64,000 bases of DNA from Myxococcales bacterium (GTDB taxonomy: Bacteria > Myxococcota > Myxococcia > Myxococcales > JAJYLH01), in assembly GCA_021787845.1 (NCBI GenBank), contig JAJYLH010000016.1, positions 26,385 through 90,384 on the forward strand, given 5' to 3'. Position numbers and translations under genes: made by a program. This document shows positions 46,387 to 55,958 of the stretch, one piece after another (within the stretch, counting starts at the first letter, position 1; each line of letters opens with the position of its first letter). The notes below the pieces were generated by a model. It was not told the DNA's origin. It ran no database searches and saw nothing but the letters and a program-made list of their open reading frames with translations.

Positions 46387-47793
46387 ATGGCCAAGGACCG
46401 GATTCTCATCGTCGACGACGAGGCGAACGCGCGCCAGGCGTTGGAGACCCTGCTCGGCGAAGAGGGCTACGAGGTCGCGAGCGCCGCCGACGGCGAGGAG
46501 GCGCTCGCGCTCCTGAGCTCGTTCGAGCCGGCCGTCGTGCTCTCGGACGTGCGGATGCCGAGGATGGATGGGCTCACGCTCCTCGAGAGGGCGAAAGCTC
46601 AGCATTCCGAGGCGGCGTTCGTGATGATGACCGCCTTCGGCACGGTGGAGACCGCGGTCAAGGCGATGCGGGCGGGGGCGGAGAACTTTCTCCTGAAGCC
46701 TCTGGACGTGAGCGCGGTCGCGGTGGTGCTGGAGAAGGTGCTGGAGAAGAAACGGCTGGCGCTCGACTGGGAGAGCCTCCGGGAAAGGGTACGGGAGCGC
46801 TACCGGATTCCGAACCTGGTGGGCGAGGCGCCGGAGCTGCAGAGCGTGTTGGACGTCGTGCGCCGGGCGGCGCCGACCCGGGCGACGGTGCTGATTCTCG
46901 GCGAGAGCGGGACCGGCAAGGAGCTCATCGCCCAGGCGCTGCACGAGGAGTCGACCCGGCGGGACAAGCGGTTCGTCAAGATCAACTGCGCGGCGCTCTC
47001 GGAAACGCTCTTGGAGAGCGAGCTCTTCGGCCACGAGCGGGGGAGCTTCACCGGTGCCGTGGGGCGCCGGGAAGGACGGTTCGAGCTGGCCGACGGGGGG
47101 ACGCTCTTTCTCGACGAGGTCGGGGAGATCTCCCCGGCGCTCCAGGTGAAGCTCTTGCGGGTGCTGCAGGAGCGCGAGTTCGAGCGGGTGGGCGGGACGC
47201 AGACCTTGAAGGTGGACGTGCGGCTGGTCGCCGCGACCAACCGGGACCTCGCGGGCGAGGTCGCGTCCGGGCGGTTTCGGGAGGACCTCTACTACCGGCT
47301 GAACGTGGTGGCGGTGACCCTGCCGCCGCTCAGGCGCCGCAAGGGCGACATCCCGGCGCTCATCTCCCATTTCATCGACAAGTACAAGGAGAGCTACGGC
47401 AAGGACCTGAGGGGGCTGGGGCCCGGCACCCTCGACGCGCTGTTGGCCCACGACTGGCCGGGCAACATCCGGGAGCTCGAGAACGTCATCGAGCGGGCGG
47501 TGGTCCTCGCCCAGGGGCCGTTCTTGATGACCGACGACCTGCCGCAGACGCTTCGGGGGCCGAGAGCGGTGGCGCCGACCGACAGCGCTGCCGCTGCCAT
47601 CGTGCCCGGGCTGTCGCTCTACGACATCGAGCGAGAGGCGATCTTGCGGACGCTGGAGAAGGTCGGCGGCTCCACCGCGCGGGCGGCGGAGATCCTCGGC
47701 ATCAGCGTGCGCAAGATTCAGTACCGCCTGCGCGAATACGCGAGCGGCAAGCGCGGCGACGACTTCGAAAACGACAAGTTCGGCGCGGACTAG
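46387..47793 (+). CDS. NtrC-family sigma54-dependent response regulator
   Basis: 468 residues. The receiver domain (1-120) has phospho-acceptor Asp in [13 protein letters not shown] and a conserved Lys in LLKPLD. The AAA+ domain has Walker A GESGTGKE and the sigma54-contact loop as GSFTGA (Ser for the usual first Ala, a known variant). Walker B is [11 protein letters not shown] and an Arg finger lies in [13 protein letters not shown] Fis-type HTH ends the protein ([23 protein letters not shown]). No histidine kinase is adjacent, so the partner kinase is encoded elsewhere. Confidence 0.96.
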   Translation: MAKDRILIVDDEANARQALETLLGEEGYEVASAADGEEALALLSSFEPAVVLSDVRMPRMDGLTLLERAKAQHSEAAFVMMTAFGTVETAVKAMRAGAENFLLKPLDVSAVAVVLEKVLEKKRLALDWESLRERVRERYRIPNLVGEAPELQSVLDVVRRAAPTRATVLILGESGTGKELIAQALHEESTRRDKRFVKINCAALSETLLESELFGHERGSFTGAVGRREGRFELADGGTLFLDEVGEISPALQVKLLRVLQEREFERVGGTQTLKVDVRLVAATNRDLAGEVASGRFREDLYYRLNVVAVTLPPLRRRKGDIPALISHFIDKYKESYGKDLRGLGPGTLDALLAHDWPGNIRELENVIERAVVLAQGPFLMTDDLPQTLRGPRAVAPTDSAAAAIVPGLSLYDIEREAILRTLEKVGGSTARAAEILGISVRKIQYRLREYASGKRGDDFENDKFGAD

Positions 47794-48132
47794 CGAAGAA
47801 GCGCGAGCCCTCCCACGTGCATCGACCCGAGGTCGACCGTGAAGCTTCTCCGCGCGCCCTGAGGTGCCGAGCGCCCAGTGCCCTGACTGGTGCTTGGACG
47901 TTGCGCGCGGGCCTCGAAGGTCGGGCGCGAACAGGCTTTGCCGAGTTTCCAAGACCCCTCCGGCTGGGCTCAGGACATGTCTTCGAGGGCCACCGGGGAA
48001 GGAGCGATGACCACGGTCCGTGATCCCGGCCGCTTCAGAGAAGGGCGAGCGGAAGAATCATCCGGGCGAACATCAGGTCAACGCCAAGGGAGAGCCCTCG
48101 GCCCGGAGTGACCGTGCCAACCGGCAGCGGTG
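47794..48132. other. 339-bp convergent gap
   Basis: It lies between the NtrC-type regulator (plus) and the sigma-region-4-like gene (minus), which converge. Only short frames without ribosome sites occur. I see no strong terminator hairpin or repeat in it. Confidence 0.4.
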
Positions 48133-48645
48133 CTATTCGGCGTCGAGCCGGTCGTCCAGGTCCGGATCCAGGTCGTCCGCCAGGACCCGCAGGTGGTGGA
48201 GGCCGCTCGTTTCCACCTGGCGCACGCGCTCGCGGGTCAGGTTCATGATCACCCCGACCTCTTCCAGCGTGACGCCGCCGCGATCGGCGACGTCCAGCGC
48301 GCAGGTCTCGGCCAGCTCCCACAGCTCCTTGTCGGGGAAGTTGAGCTTGACCGACCCCGAGCGCGGGTTCACGTCGAGGTAGAGGTGGTGCTTGCAGCTG
48401 ACGAAGAGGCACGGCCGTGCGCCGCCCTCGCAGTCGGCACGCGTCCTCGGCCGCATCCGTTCGAGCTCGCCACGCAGCTTCTGCTCTTCGGGGTCCACCA
48501 CCCCTTCGCGCAATTGGCGGCGCAGCTCCCGCGTCATCTGCTTGCGCGACAAGGTGTGGCCGCGAACGCGGTCGTCCGCCGGGTCGGCGCCCGACCGGGC
48601 CGGCGTGGCCGGGCCTTCGGAGTTCGTGAGCTTGGGATCACCCAT
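48133..48645 (-). CDS. Sigma-70 region-4-like DNA-binding protein
   Basis: 170 residues from the ATG at 48645, with GAGGAG 10 bases upstream. A basic N-terminal part ([19 protein letters not shown]) is followed by a short Cys pair region ([21 protein letters not shown]). A C-terminal helix-turn-helix has the sigma region 4 signature [28 protein letters not shown]. It lacks regions 2 and 3, so it is not a full sigma factor; it may act as an anti- or co-sigma-like regulator. An acidic tail ends the protein. It is adjacent to the MerR gene on the same strand. Confidence 0.85.
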   Translation of the reverse strand: MGDPKLTNSEGPATPARSGADPADDRVRGHTLSRKQMTRELRRQLREGVVDPEEQKLRGELERMRPRTRADCEGGARPCLFVSCKHHLYLDVNPRSGSVKLNFPDKELWELAETCALDVADRGGVTLEEVGVIMNLTRERVRQVETSGLHHLRVLADDLDPDLDDRLDAE

Positions 48646-48673
48646 GTTCGCAAAGCTCCTCGCACGAACAGCT

Positions 48674-49276
48674 CTACTTGCGCGCACCGGTTCGTTCCTG
48701 ACCACGCCGAGCGGCAGCGCTCAGCCGGGCAGGATGCCTCCCGCTCAGCGATTGCTCCGCCTGACGCGCGAGTTCCGAAGGGTCGTGCTCCGCCGCCGCG
48801 CCCGAGACCGGGGGCAACAGGTCCCGGACGGCGCCGTCCAGCTCGGCGACCAGCGCCTGGGCCTGGCCCCGGAGCGTCTTCACCCGCGCCGCCGGGCGGC
48901 CACGCGCCAGAAGCTCCTCTTCGAGCTTGCCCAAGAGCGCCTCGAAGCCCCGCTTGAGACCGTCGATCTCCGGGGCGAAGGCGAGGTGCGAGCGGCGAAT
49001 CTCCTCGAGGGTCAGGCCCGCGTCCATCAGCGCCCGAATCTCGAGGAGCCGACCCACCGCCGCCGCCGGGTAGAGCCCGTGCGAACCCTTGTGCTTGCCC
49101 TTGCGCCCGACCCGCTTGCTCGTCGGCAAGAGCCCGAGCTGCACGTACTTGCGGAACGTCGCCTCCGCGAGCGGCGCCCCCAGGGACCCGACGAGCTCGA
49201 CGATGACCGCGGCGGGCAGCCCTTCCGGGTGCGCCCGCTCGAGCCGTTTCATCTCCTCGCTCGACAGCGGCTCCAA
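48674..49276 (-). CDS. MerR-family transcriptional regulator
   Basis: About 200 residues from a TTG at 49276 that has GGAGGAAGG just upstream; an ATG at 49252 and a longer frame to 49417 are alternatives. The winged-helix part holds [32 protein letters not shown], then [18 protein letters not shown], the MerR order, followed by a dimerising coiled coil ([21 protein letters not shown]). The C-terminal tail is basic. No cysteine triad for metals is seen. The target is unknown; it precedes the sigma-region-4-like gene by 28 bp. Confidence 0.78.
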   Translation of the reverse strand: MEPLSSEEMKRLERAHPEGLPAAVIVELVGSLGAPLAEATFRKYVQLGLLPTSKRVGRKGKHKGSHGLYPAAAVGRLLEIRALMDAGLTLEEIRRSHLAFAPEIDGLKRGFEALLGKLEEELLARGRPAARVKTLRGQAQALVAELDGAVRDLLPPVSGAAAEHDPSELARQAEQSLSGRHPARLSAAARRGQERTGARK

Positions 49277-49538
49277 GCCTTCCTCCGGCCCCCGCCGCTC
49301 CCTCGAAGAGATGCTGTTCGACGGAGCCTTTCCGCGCCCGCCTGCTCGATGGCGTCCAACCGATACCAGCCACTGAGTGGACGTGTCAAGGGGGTCCGCC
49401 GGCCTCGAGGCGTGCATGCCGTTCGGCCGGTGCTTTGGCGGTGCGCGAAGGTGCGACGGCGACCCGCGAGCGCGGAAGACAACCGCTTCGGCGGGCAGGG
49501 TCCCGCGCCAACAAAAGTGCGGTCTCCGGGCAGCAGCG

Positions 49539-50621
49539 CTACTGCAAGACGATAGCCACCGCGGCGCCCGCGAGCGCGAGCGCGACCGCCGCCGGCACCA
49601 GGACCGCCCACCGGGACCGCCGCCGGGGGGCGATGGCCGGCAGCTCGTGGGTTCGTCCGTTGGACCAGAGCGGGTGGTCGTCGAGGATGGTCGGCATCCG
49701 GGAGCGCGTCAGCTCGACGGAACCGCTCCCGGCCGGGTCGGTGGTCCGTTCGTGCTCGTTGGAGCCAGCGGTCGACTCGTCCAGCGCCTCCGCGGAATAC
49801 GGCCGGGGCGGCCCAGGCGCCCGAGGCGGATCAGCGCTCGCTCGGACGACGAGCGCCACCTCCTCCGCGGTCGCGCATCTGAGCGGCCGCACGGATTCCA
49901 AGAGCGCTGCCGCTGAGGGAAGGCGCGTCGACCGGTCCTCGGTGAGCGCGGCGGAGATGCTCGCCAATGCTGGTCCCGGTGGCCTGGAACGCTCCCGGGG
50001 ATCGGCCGCGACGAGCAGCCGTTCCAGAACGATGCCGAGCGCGTAGAGGTCGTCGGACGGCGTCGCCGGCGCGCCCGCCCGCCGTTCCGGCGACAGGTAG
50101 CCGAGCTTCCCTGTCAGGTCACCGGGAACGGTCTTGCTCACCCGGTCGCGGGCGTCGGCGAGCCCGAAATCCGCGAGCTTCACTTCGCCTTCCCGCGAAA
50201 CGAGGATGTTGCAGGCCGACACGTCGCGGTGGAGGACGCCCGCGCGGTGGGCGTACTCCAGCGCCCGGGCCACCTCGTGGACGATCTGCGCGGCGACCGC
50301 GGGCGGCACGAACCGTCCGCCCCGCCCCCGCGCGCACAGCCGCTCGACGGAGGTGCCGTCGACATGCTCCATCACCAGATGCTGGACGCCACGCTCGAGG
50401 AAGAAGTCGGTCACCCCGACGATGCACGGGTGCCGCAGGGAGCCCGCGATGCGCGCCTCGTCGATGAAGCGCTGCTGGACAGCGGCATCGCCGGCGAGCT
50501 CCGGCAGGAGCCGTTTGACCGCCACCACCCGGGCGAACCCCGCGTCGCCGAGCGCCCGGGCCCGATACACCTGCGCCAGCCCGCCCTCGCCAATCAGGCG
50601 ATCGATGACGTAACGGGGCAT
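49539..50621 (-). CDS. Ser/Thr protein kinase with C-terminal membrane anchor
   Basis: 360 residues from the ATG at 50621 with GGGAGGGAGG adjacent. The kinase domain spans ~1-250: glycine loop IGEGGLAQVY, Lys in VVAVKRLLPE, catalytic loop HRDVSACNIL (Ser where most kinases have Lys, as in many myxobacterial kinases), LADFGLA and GYLSPERR. A Pro/Ser-rich linker and a single C-terminal helix (WAVLVPAAVALALAGAAVAIVL) follow, so the kinase faces the cytoplasm with almost no external part. It lies 101 bp downstream of the DUF2520 gene. Confidence 0.92.
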   Translation of the reverse strand: MPRYVIDRLIGEGGLAQVYRARALGDAGFARVVAVKRLLPELAGDAAVQQRFIDEARIAGSLRHPCIVGVTDFFLERGVQHLVMEHVDGTSVERLCARGRGGRFVPPAVAAQIVHEVARALEYAHRAGVLHRDVSACNILVSREGEVKLADFGLADARDRVSKTVPGDLTGKLGYLSPERRAGAPATPSDDLYALGIVLERLLVAADPRERSRPPGPALASISAALTEDRSTRLPSAAALLESVRPLRCATAEEVALVVRASADPPRAPGPPRPYSAEALDESTAGSNEHERTTDPAGSGSVELTRSRMPTILDDHPLWSNGRTHELPAIAPRRRSRWAVLVPAAVALALAGAAVAIVLQ

Positions 50622-50722
50622 CCTCCCTCCCGGGGCACCGGAGAATCGCCACGCTAGCATTCGAAGGGCCGGCGGCCAAGCGGGCTTCAACTCGTCGGAG
50701 CGGCGGCCGACGCGGCTCTTCG

Positions 50723-51565
50723 CTAGAGCAGCCGGGCGATGGCGTCGGCGCGCTCGCCGGTCATCTCGGCCGCGAGGGCAGCAGCGGCGCGGTAGAGCGA
50801 GAGCACTCTTTCCCGTGCCGGGTTCGACCGCAGTGCCGCGAGGTGCCGCTCCACGACTTCGGTGTCGCCTCGCAGGACCGGTCCGCTCAAGCTGTCGACC
50901 CCGTCGCGGCCGATGGCGTTCTCCGCGGCGGCGCGCAGCAGGGGACCGAGAGCGGTGCGGGCCTCGTTCCGGCTCAGCCCGGCGTCTTGGAGCAGCCGCA
51001 CCGCGGCCTCCATCAGCACCTGCGGGTAGTTGCCGACGAAGCAGGCGGCGGCGTGATAGCGGGCGCGGTCGCCCGTCGGATGGAGGATCGAGAGCCCCAG
51101 GTCGCGCGCGACCGCCTCCAGCCGCGCCGCCGCGCTCGCGTCCGACGATTCGATGGCGCAGGCGGCTCCTTCGAACGTCGCTCGCCGGGAGGCGATCGGC
51201 ACCAGCGGATGGAGCGAGCCGACGCTCGCGAGCCGAGAGAGGGGCTCGAGCGGCTCGAGGTCGAGCGCGCCCGCGAGGTGCGCGACGACCGCTCGGGGAC
51301 GGACCAGGTTCTCCCGGGCGAGCGCCTGGGCGACCGAGCCGACCGCGCCGTCGTTGACCGCGAGGAACACGAGCTCGGCCTCCTTCAGCGAGCCAGGCAG
51401 CGGCCCTGACAGAGTCGAGAACCCATCCTGCCGGGCGGCAGCGGCGGTGCCCTCCGACCTGGTCCACAGCAGCAGAGGGTAGCCGCGAGCCTGGAGCGCC
51501 GCGTGGAGCGCGCATCCGGCCCGACCCGCGCCGAGGATGGCGACCCGCGCGAGGCCGGGGCTCAC
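50723..51565 (-). CDS. Rossmann-like / DUF2520 protein
   Basis: 280 residues from a GTG at 51565 that overlaps the stop of the Clp-type ATPase (GTGA). The N-terminal dinucleotide-binding fold begins VAILGAGRAGCALHAAL (GxGxxG) with AELVFLAVNDGAV. The C-terminal helical part (YHAAACFVGNYPQVLMEAAVRLL... GPLLRAAAENAI) is the DUF2520 signature, related to 6-phosphogluconate/F420-dependent reductase folds. The substrate is unknown. Coupling with the AAA+ ATPase may be operon economy rather than function. Confidence 0.88.
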   Translation of the reverse strand: MSPGLARVAILGAGRAGCALHAALQARGYPLLLWTRSEGTAAAARQDGFSTLSGPLPGSLKEAELVFLAVNDGAVGSVAQALARENLVRPRAVVAHLAGALDLEPLEPLSRLASVGSLHPLVPIASRRATFEGAACAIESSDASAAARLEAVARDLGLSILHPTGDRARYHAAACFVGNYPQVLMEAAVRLLQDAGLSRNEARTALGPLLRAAAENAIGRDGVDSLSGPVLRGDTEVVERHLAALRSNPARERVLSLYRAAAALAAEMTGERADAIARLL

Positions 51566-54075
51566 GGCGGCTCCCGGTCCAGCGAGCGGCTGGCGTCGAC
51601 GATCGTGAGCTGTTCGAAGTCGAGCCGTTCGCCGCGGGCGACGATGCGGACGCGATCGCCCGACCGCATCTCGCCTTTGAGGATCCGCTCGGCGAGCGGC
51701 GCCTCGACGAGCCGCGCGAGCGCCTGCCGTAGCGGCCGCGCACCGAGGAGCGGGTCGAACCCGCCGTGCTCCAGGAGGTGGTCGACAGCGCTGTCGTCCA
51801 GCGAGAAGCGGATCTGCTTGTCTTCGAAGAGCCGGTCGCTCGATTCCGCCGCGACCAGGTGCGCCACCCGCTTCAGGTCGTCGCGAGACAAGGGCTCGAA
51901 GACCAACTTCTCCTCGATGCGGTTCCACAGCTCCGGCAAGAACGCCTCTTTGGCGAGCGAGAGCGCTCTTGCTGCCCTGTCGGCCGGCGCGACCGACCGG
52001 GCGAGGAATCCCACCGTCCGTTCGCCCGATTCCCGAAACGCTTCCGCGCCCAAATTCGAGGTGAGCACCACGATGGCGTTCGTGAAGTCCACCCGCCGGC
52101 CCCGGCCGTCGGTCAGGTGCCCCTCGTCCAAGAGCTGGAGCACGAGCTGCTGCGAGTCGCGATGGGCCTTTTCGATTTCGTCGAGGAGCACCACGCTGGC
52201 CGGGTTCCTGCGCACCTCTTCGGTCAAGAGGCCGCCCTCGCCAAAGCCGACGTAGCCCGGCGGCGCGCCGACGAGCTTCGCGACCGAGTGCCCCTCCGAC
52301 AGCTCGCTCATGTCGACCCGGGCGAGAGCGTCGCCGCCCCCATAGACCGCTTCCGCTAAGCCTTTCGCCAGGAGCGTCTTCCCGACGCCCGTCGGCCCGA
52401 GGAACAAGAACGAGGCGAGCGGACGCTGCCCGGAAAAACCGGCGAAATTGCGGCGAACCGCCCGCGCGACCCGCTCGACCGCCGCCCGGTGGCCGACCAC
52501 CCGGCTCTGGAGCGCCTCCTCGAGGTGCAGCACCCGTGCCGCATCGGAGGTGCGCACCCGCTCCTCGGGAACCCGGGCGATGCGTGCGACCGCCTTGGCG
52601 ATCTCGTCCCGGGTGACGCGCTTGTCGGGCGAGCGCGCCGCCCGGCTGCCGGCGTAGTCCAGGAGCGCTACCGCCTTGTCGGGCAGCGCCCGGTCCCGGA
52701 TGAACCTATGGGAGAGCTGCGCCGCCGCTTCGACCGCCTCCTCGTCGTAGGAGACCCCGTGGTGCGCCGCGTACCGCTCGGTGAGGCCGCGGAGGATCTC
52801 GATGGTCTCCGCGACCGACGGCTCATCGACCTCGAGCGGCACGAAGCGGCGCTCGAGGGCGGAGTCCTGCGCGAAATACCGCTGGAACTCGGCGAAGGTG
52901 GTGGCGCCGATGCAGGGGAACTCGCCGCGGGCGAGCGCCGCCTTGAGCTCGTTCGCCGCGTCCTGCGCGCCCTCCCCGGTCTTCCCGGCTCCGACGAGGG
53001 TGTGGATTTCGTCGATGAAGACGACCACCCGCCCTTGCGCCCGGCGCACGTCGTCCTTGATGCCGTTCAGCTTCTCCGACAAAGACCCGCGCAGCTCGGT
53101 CCCGGCGAGGAGCCCGGCGACGTCCAGCTCGACGATGATGCGCGGGGTTTGGCCGAGGCTCGCCTGCCGGACGAGCTCCAGCGCCACGCCCTCCACGACA
53201 GCGGTCTTGCCTACCCCAGGGTCCCCGACGAGCACCGGGTTGTTCGCCCGCCGCTTGCCGAGAACGTCCAGCACCTCGTCGATTTCCCGGTCGCGACCGA
53301 TCACCGGATCGATGCGCCCGGCGAAGGCGAGCTCGGTGAGGTTGCGCCCCAGGGAGGCGAGGTAAGGCAGCTCCTCGGGCGAGAGCACGAACGGGCTCGA
53401 GCTCGCCTCCGCCTCCAGCCCTTGCGCCAGCCGGCGGACCTTGGAGAGGCGGCTGTTGCGCTTCTGCTCGGTGGCAGCGGTTTCGGGAGGGTCGAGCACG
53501 CTCACCTGGCTGGTCGGCCGCGCCGGCGGGAGGGTGGAAGCGGTCACGGTGGCCGGCGCCGCAGCCGTCGAGCCGGAGGGTTGCTGGGATGGCGTCGAGG
53601 TGGAATGCGCTGGCCGAGCGGGCGAAGTCGGGGCCGCGGGCGGCGGCTCGGCCTCGACCCGCGGAAGGAAGCGCCGCGGGAGCGGACCGACGACGTAAGA
53701 CAATGCCTCCCTCGCGAGCGCCGCGGTCGAGGGCACGACCTGGGCGAGGAGGTCGTAAGCGCCGGTGCTCTTGGTGGTCGCGAGCGCGATGAGGAGGTGG
53801 AGCGCTTGCGCCTCGGCGGCACCGGTGCCCTGGGCCACGGAGCGCGCCTTCTCCAGCAGCGTTTCGAACGCCCGCGGCTCTTCGACCGGCACCTCCTTCA
53901 GGCGCGCGAGGAGGAGCTTTTCGTCGACGCCGCGGGCCTTGAGCATCAGCTCGGCCGGGTTCGACACGGTGAAGAGCGCGAAGAGCAGGTGCGGGGTGGA
54001 GAGCGGCTGTCGGGCCTCCTCGGCGATGGCGCGGGCCTCGACGGCGATTCTGGCGAGCTCTCGGCTATCTCCCAT
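51562..54075 (-). CDS. Two-ring AAA+ ATPase of the ClpA/ClpC/ClpB family
   Basis: 837 residues. The N-terminal double Clp repeat domain covers ~1-140. A ~75-residue Pro/Ser/Thr linker, unusually long, then leads to the first AAA+ ring: Walker A GDPGVGKT, Walker B VVVFIDEIHT, and LERRFVPLEVDEP. The second ring has GPTGVGKT, VVLLDEIEKAH, GYVGFGEGG and sensor 2 LLGARPLRQAL. The middle region between rings is short, unlike ClpB with its ~120-residue coiled coil, so a ClpA/C-type unfoldase is favoured; I cannot see a certain ClpP-binding LGF/IGF loop. Confidence 0.93.
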   Translation of the reverse strand: MGDSRELARIAVEARAIAEEARQPLSTPHLLFALFTVSNPAELMLKARGVDEKLLLARLKEVPVEEPRAFETLLEKARSVAQGTGAAEAQALHLLIALATTKSTGAYDLLAQVVPSTAALAREALSYVVGPLPRRFLPRVEAEPPPAAPTSPARPAHSTSTPSQQPSGSTAAAPATVTASTLPPARPTSQVSVLDPPETAATEQKRNSRLSKVRRLAQGLEAEASSSPFVLSPEELPYLASLGRNLTELAFAGRIDPVIGRDREIDEVLDVLGKRRANNPVLVGDPGVGKTAVVEGVALELVRQASLGQTPRIIVELDVAGLLAGTELRGSLSEKLNGIKDDVRRAQGRVVVFIDEIHTLVGAGKTGEGAQDAANELKAALARGEFPCIGATTFAEFQRYFAQDSALERRFVPLEVDEPSVAETIEILRGLTERYAAHHGVSYDEEAVEAAAQLSHRFIRDRALPDKAVALLDYAGSRAARSPDKRVTRDEIAKAVARIARVPEERVRTSDAARVLHLEEALQSRVVGHRAAVERVARAVRRNFAGFSGQRPLASFLFLGPTGVGKTLLAKGLAEAVYGGGDALARVDMSELSEGHSVAKLVGAPPGYVGFGEGGLLTEEVRRNPASVVLLDEIEKAHRDSQQLVLQLLDEGHLTDGRGRRVDFTNAIVVLTSNLGAEAFRESGERTVGFLARSVAPADRAARALSLAKEAFLPELWNRIEEKLVFEPLSRDDLKRVAHLVAAESSDRLFEDKQIRFSLDDSAVDHLLEHGGFDPLLGARPLRQALARLVEAPLAERILKGEMRSGDRVRIVARGERLDFEQLTIVDASRSLDREPP

Positions 54076-54196
54076 GCGCCTTCTAACCGCCCCGCTCGAA
54101 AGGGGCGCCGACTATCGCATCGGCGCGCGCGAGGGCACAAGCCGCGAAGCGAGCCGCGAGGTCTTTCGGCTCGGGTCCCTGGTAGGCTCGCCGCCG

Positions 54197-54844
54197 ATGA
54201 GCGTCGCCCCACTCGTCATCGGCATCGCCGGCGGCACCGCGTCCGGGAAGACCACCGTCGCGAGGCGCATCGTCGAAGGCTTGTCCGACGCGGCCGGGTC
54301 GGTCGCGCTGCTCGATCTGGACAGCTACTACCGGGACCTGAGCGACCTGTCGCTGGAGGAGAAGAAGTCCTTCAACTGGGACCACCCGGAGGCGTTCGAC
54401 GCCGACCTGCTCGTGAGCCACTTGAAAGCGCTCAAGGTCGGCAGGAGCGTCGAGAAGCCGACCTACTCCTTCTCGGATTACGCACGCGGGCCGGGGAGCG
54501 TCACCGTGAACCCGGCGGCGGTGGTGCTGGTCGAGGGCATCCTGGTGCTCGCCCTGGAGGCGATTCGCAAGGAGTGCGAGGTGCGGCTGTTCGTCGACGC
54601 GGACGACGACGTGCGGGTGATCCGGCGGCTGATGCGCGACGTGAAGGAACGCGGGCGCGAGCTGGACCAGGTGGTCGAGCAGTACTTCCGCACCGTGCGG
54701 CCGATGCACCTGGGCTTCGTCGAGCCGTCGAAGCGGCACGCCGACATCATCATCCCCCACGGGGGCGCGAACGAGACCGCGATCCGGATGGTCGTCGGCG
54801 CCCTGCGCGGCCGTCTCGCCGAGAAGAAGCTGCCGGCGGCCTGA
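54197..54844 (+). CDS. udk: Uridine kinase
   Basis: 215 residues, the usual size. The P-loop GGTASGKTT is at residues 12-20. LLDLDSYYRDLSDLSLEEKKSFNWDHPEAFD is the uridine-binding DxxYYxD...NFDHPxAFD family signature. Later motifs are YSFSDYARGP, VVLVEGILVLA, RRLMRDVKERGR and EPSKRHADIIIP. It phosphorylates uridine and cytidine in pyrimidine salvage. The ATG at 54197 has only a weak ribosome site. The first ~145 codons of the longer frame are shadow of the divergent Clp ATPase. Confidence 0.95.
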   Translation: MSVAPLVIGIAGGTASGKTTVARRIVEGLSDAAGSVALLDLDSYYRDLSDLSLEEKKSFNWDHPEAFDADLLVSHLKALKVGRSVEKPTYSFSDYARGPGSVTVNPAAVVLVEGILVLALEAIRKECEVRLFVDADDDVRVIRRLMRDVKERGRELDQVVEQYFRTVRPMHLGFVEPSKRHADIIIPHGGANETAIRMVVGALRGRLAEKKLPAA

Positions 54845-54907
54845 AGCCCTGCCGGATCTCGGGATGGACGCCCGCGCTCGGCGACTCCGCACCCCGTGCC
54901 AGCCCGG

Positions 54908-54951
54908 GTTCACCGACCGTTCGCCCGTTCGTCACCGAAACGTCACCGAGG
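54908..54951 (+). promoter_or_regulatory. Pho box: four 11-bp direct repeats upstream of pstC
   Basis: Heptamers GTTCACC, GTTCGCC, CGTCACC and CGTCACC begin at 54908, 54919, 54930 and 54941, each followed by a 4-base spacer, giving an exact 11-base period over 44 bases. This is the geometry of PhoB/PhoP binding sites (7-mer plus 4-base spacer), and GTTCACC is the high-GC form known from actinobacterial Pho boxes. It ends about 20 bases before the pstC start. Low-phosphate activation by a PhoB-type regulator is expected; that regulator is not in the window. Confidence 0.8.
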
Positions 54952-54971
54952 CGCGCGATGGATGCCGTCGG

Positions 54972-55958
54972 ATGTCGCCGGCGCCCCTCGATGCGAGCCT
55001 TGGGAAGGAGCAGGCGGCCGCGCCGTCGCCGGCGATTCGGCTGCGGGCGTTGAACCTGGGCGACCGGACGTACGCGTCGGCGTTGGTCTCCTTCGGCGGG
55101 CTGCTCCTGGCGGTCGCCGGGGTGATCGTCGTCTCCCTCGCGCACCTCGCGCAGCCGACGCTCTCCGCCACCGGTCCTGTCCACTTCGTACTCGGCACCG
55201 ACTGGAATCCGGTCTCCGGCTCCTTTGGAGCGTTGCCGTTCATCTACGGAACGCTCGTCACCAGCGCGGTCGCGATCGTGCTGGCGGTTCCGGTGGGTGT
55301 CGGGCTCGCCGTCTTCCTCGCGGAGATGTCGCCGCGGGCCTTGCGCCGGCCGGTGTCGTTCGCGGTGGAGACGCTCGCCGGCATTCCCAGCGTCGTCTAC
55401 GGCCTCTGGGGCCTGTTCGTCCTGGTGCCGATTCTGCGCGACCCGGTCGAGCCGTTTCTCGCGAAGTACCTCGGCTTCCTCCCGCTCTTTCGCGGACCGC
55501 CGATCGGCCTGGGCTTCCTCGCGGCGGGCGTGGTCCTCGCGATCATGATCCTCCCCACCATCGCCTCGGTCTCGCTCGAGGTCCTGAAGACGGTACCGGC
55601 GCCGCTCAAGGAGGGCGCTCTCGCCCTGGGCGCGACCCGGTGGGAGGCGGTGCGCATCGCCTCGCTCCCCTTCGCCAAGGCAGGCATCTTCGGAGCGGTG
55701 CTGCTCGGCTTGGGGCGGGCGCTCGGCGAGACGATGGCGGTGACGATGGTCATCGGCAACTCGCCTTCGATCCACGCCTCGCTCTTCGCGGTCGGCTATT
55801 CGCTCCCGAGCGTCATCGCCAACGAGTTCGCCGAGGCGACGACGAAGCTGCACACCGGCGCTCTCGCGGGGCTGGGGCTCGTCCTCCTCGGGCTCGCGGT
55901 CGCGCTCAACGGCCTGGCGCGGCTGCTCGTCGGCCGGACGCAAAGGAAGCTCGCGTGA
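54972..55958 (+). CDS. pstC: Phosphate ABC transporter permease PstC
   Basis: 328 residues from the ATG at 54972, which begins shortly before the first conserved region; an in-frame start at 54864 would run through the Pho box. The first helix is at ~38-60. The inner-membrane transport domain has [44 protein letters not shown] and the ABC-contact EAA loop [45 protein letters not shown]. It ends in GTGA overlapping pstA. No pstS gene for the binding protein lies next to it. Confidence 0.95.
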   Translation: MSPAPLDASLGKEQAAAPSPAIRLRALNLGDRTYASALVSFGGLLLAVAGVIVVSLAHLAQPTLSATGPVHFVLGTDWNPVSGSFGALPFIYGTLVTSAVAIVLAVPVGVGLAVFLAEMSPRALRRPVSFAVETLAGIPSVVYGLWGLFVLVPILRDPVEPFLAKYLGFLPLFRGPPIGLGFLAAGVVLAIMILPTIASVSLEVLKTVPAPLKEGALALGATRWEAVRIASLPFAKAGIFGAVLLGLGRALGETMAVTMVIGNSPSIHASLFAVGYSLPSVIANEFAEATTKLHTGALAGLGLVLLGLAVALNGLARLLVGRTQRKLA

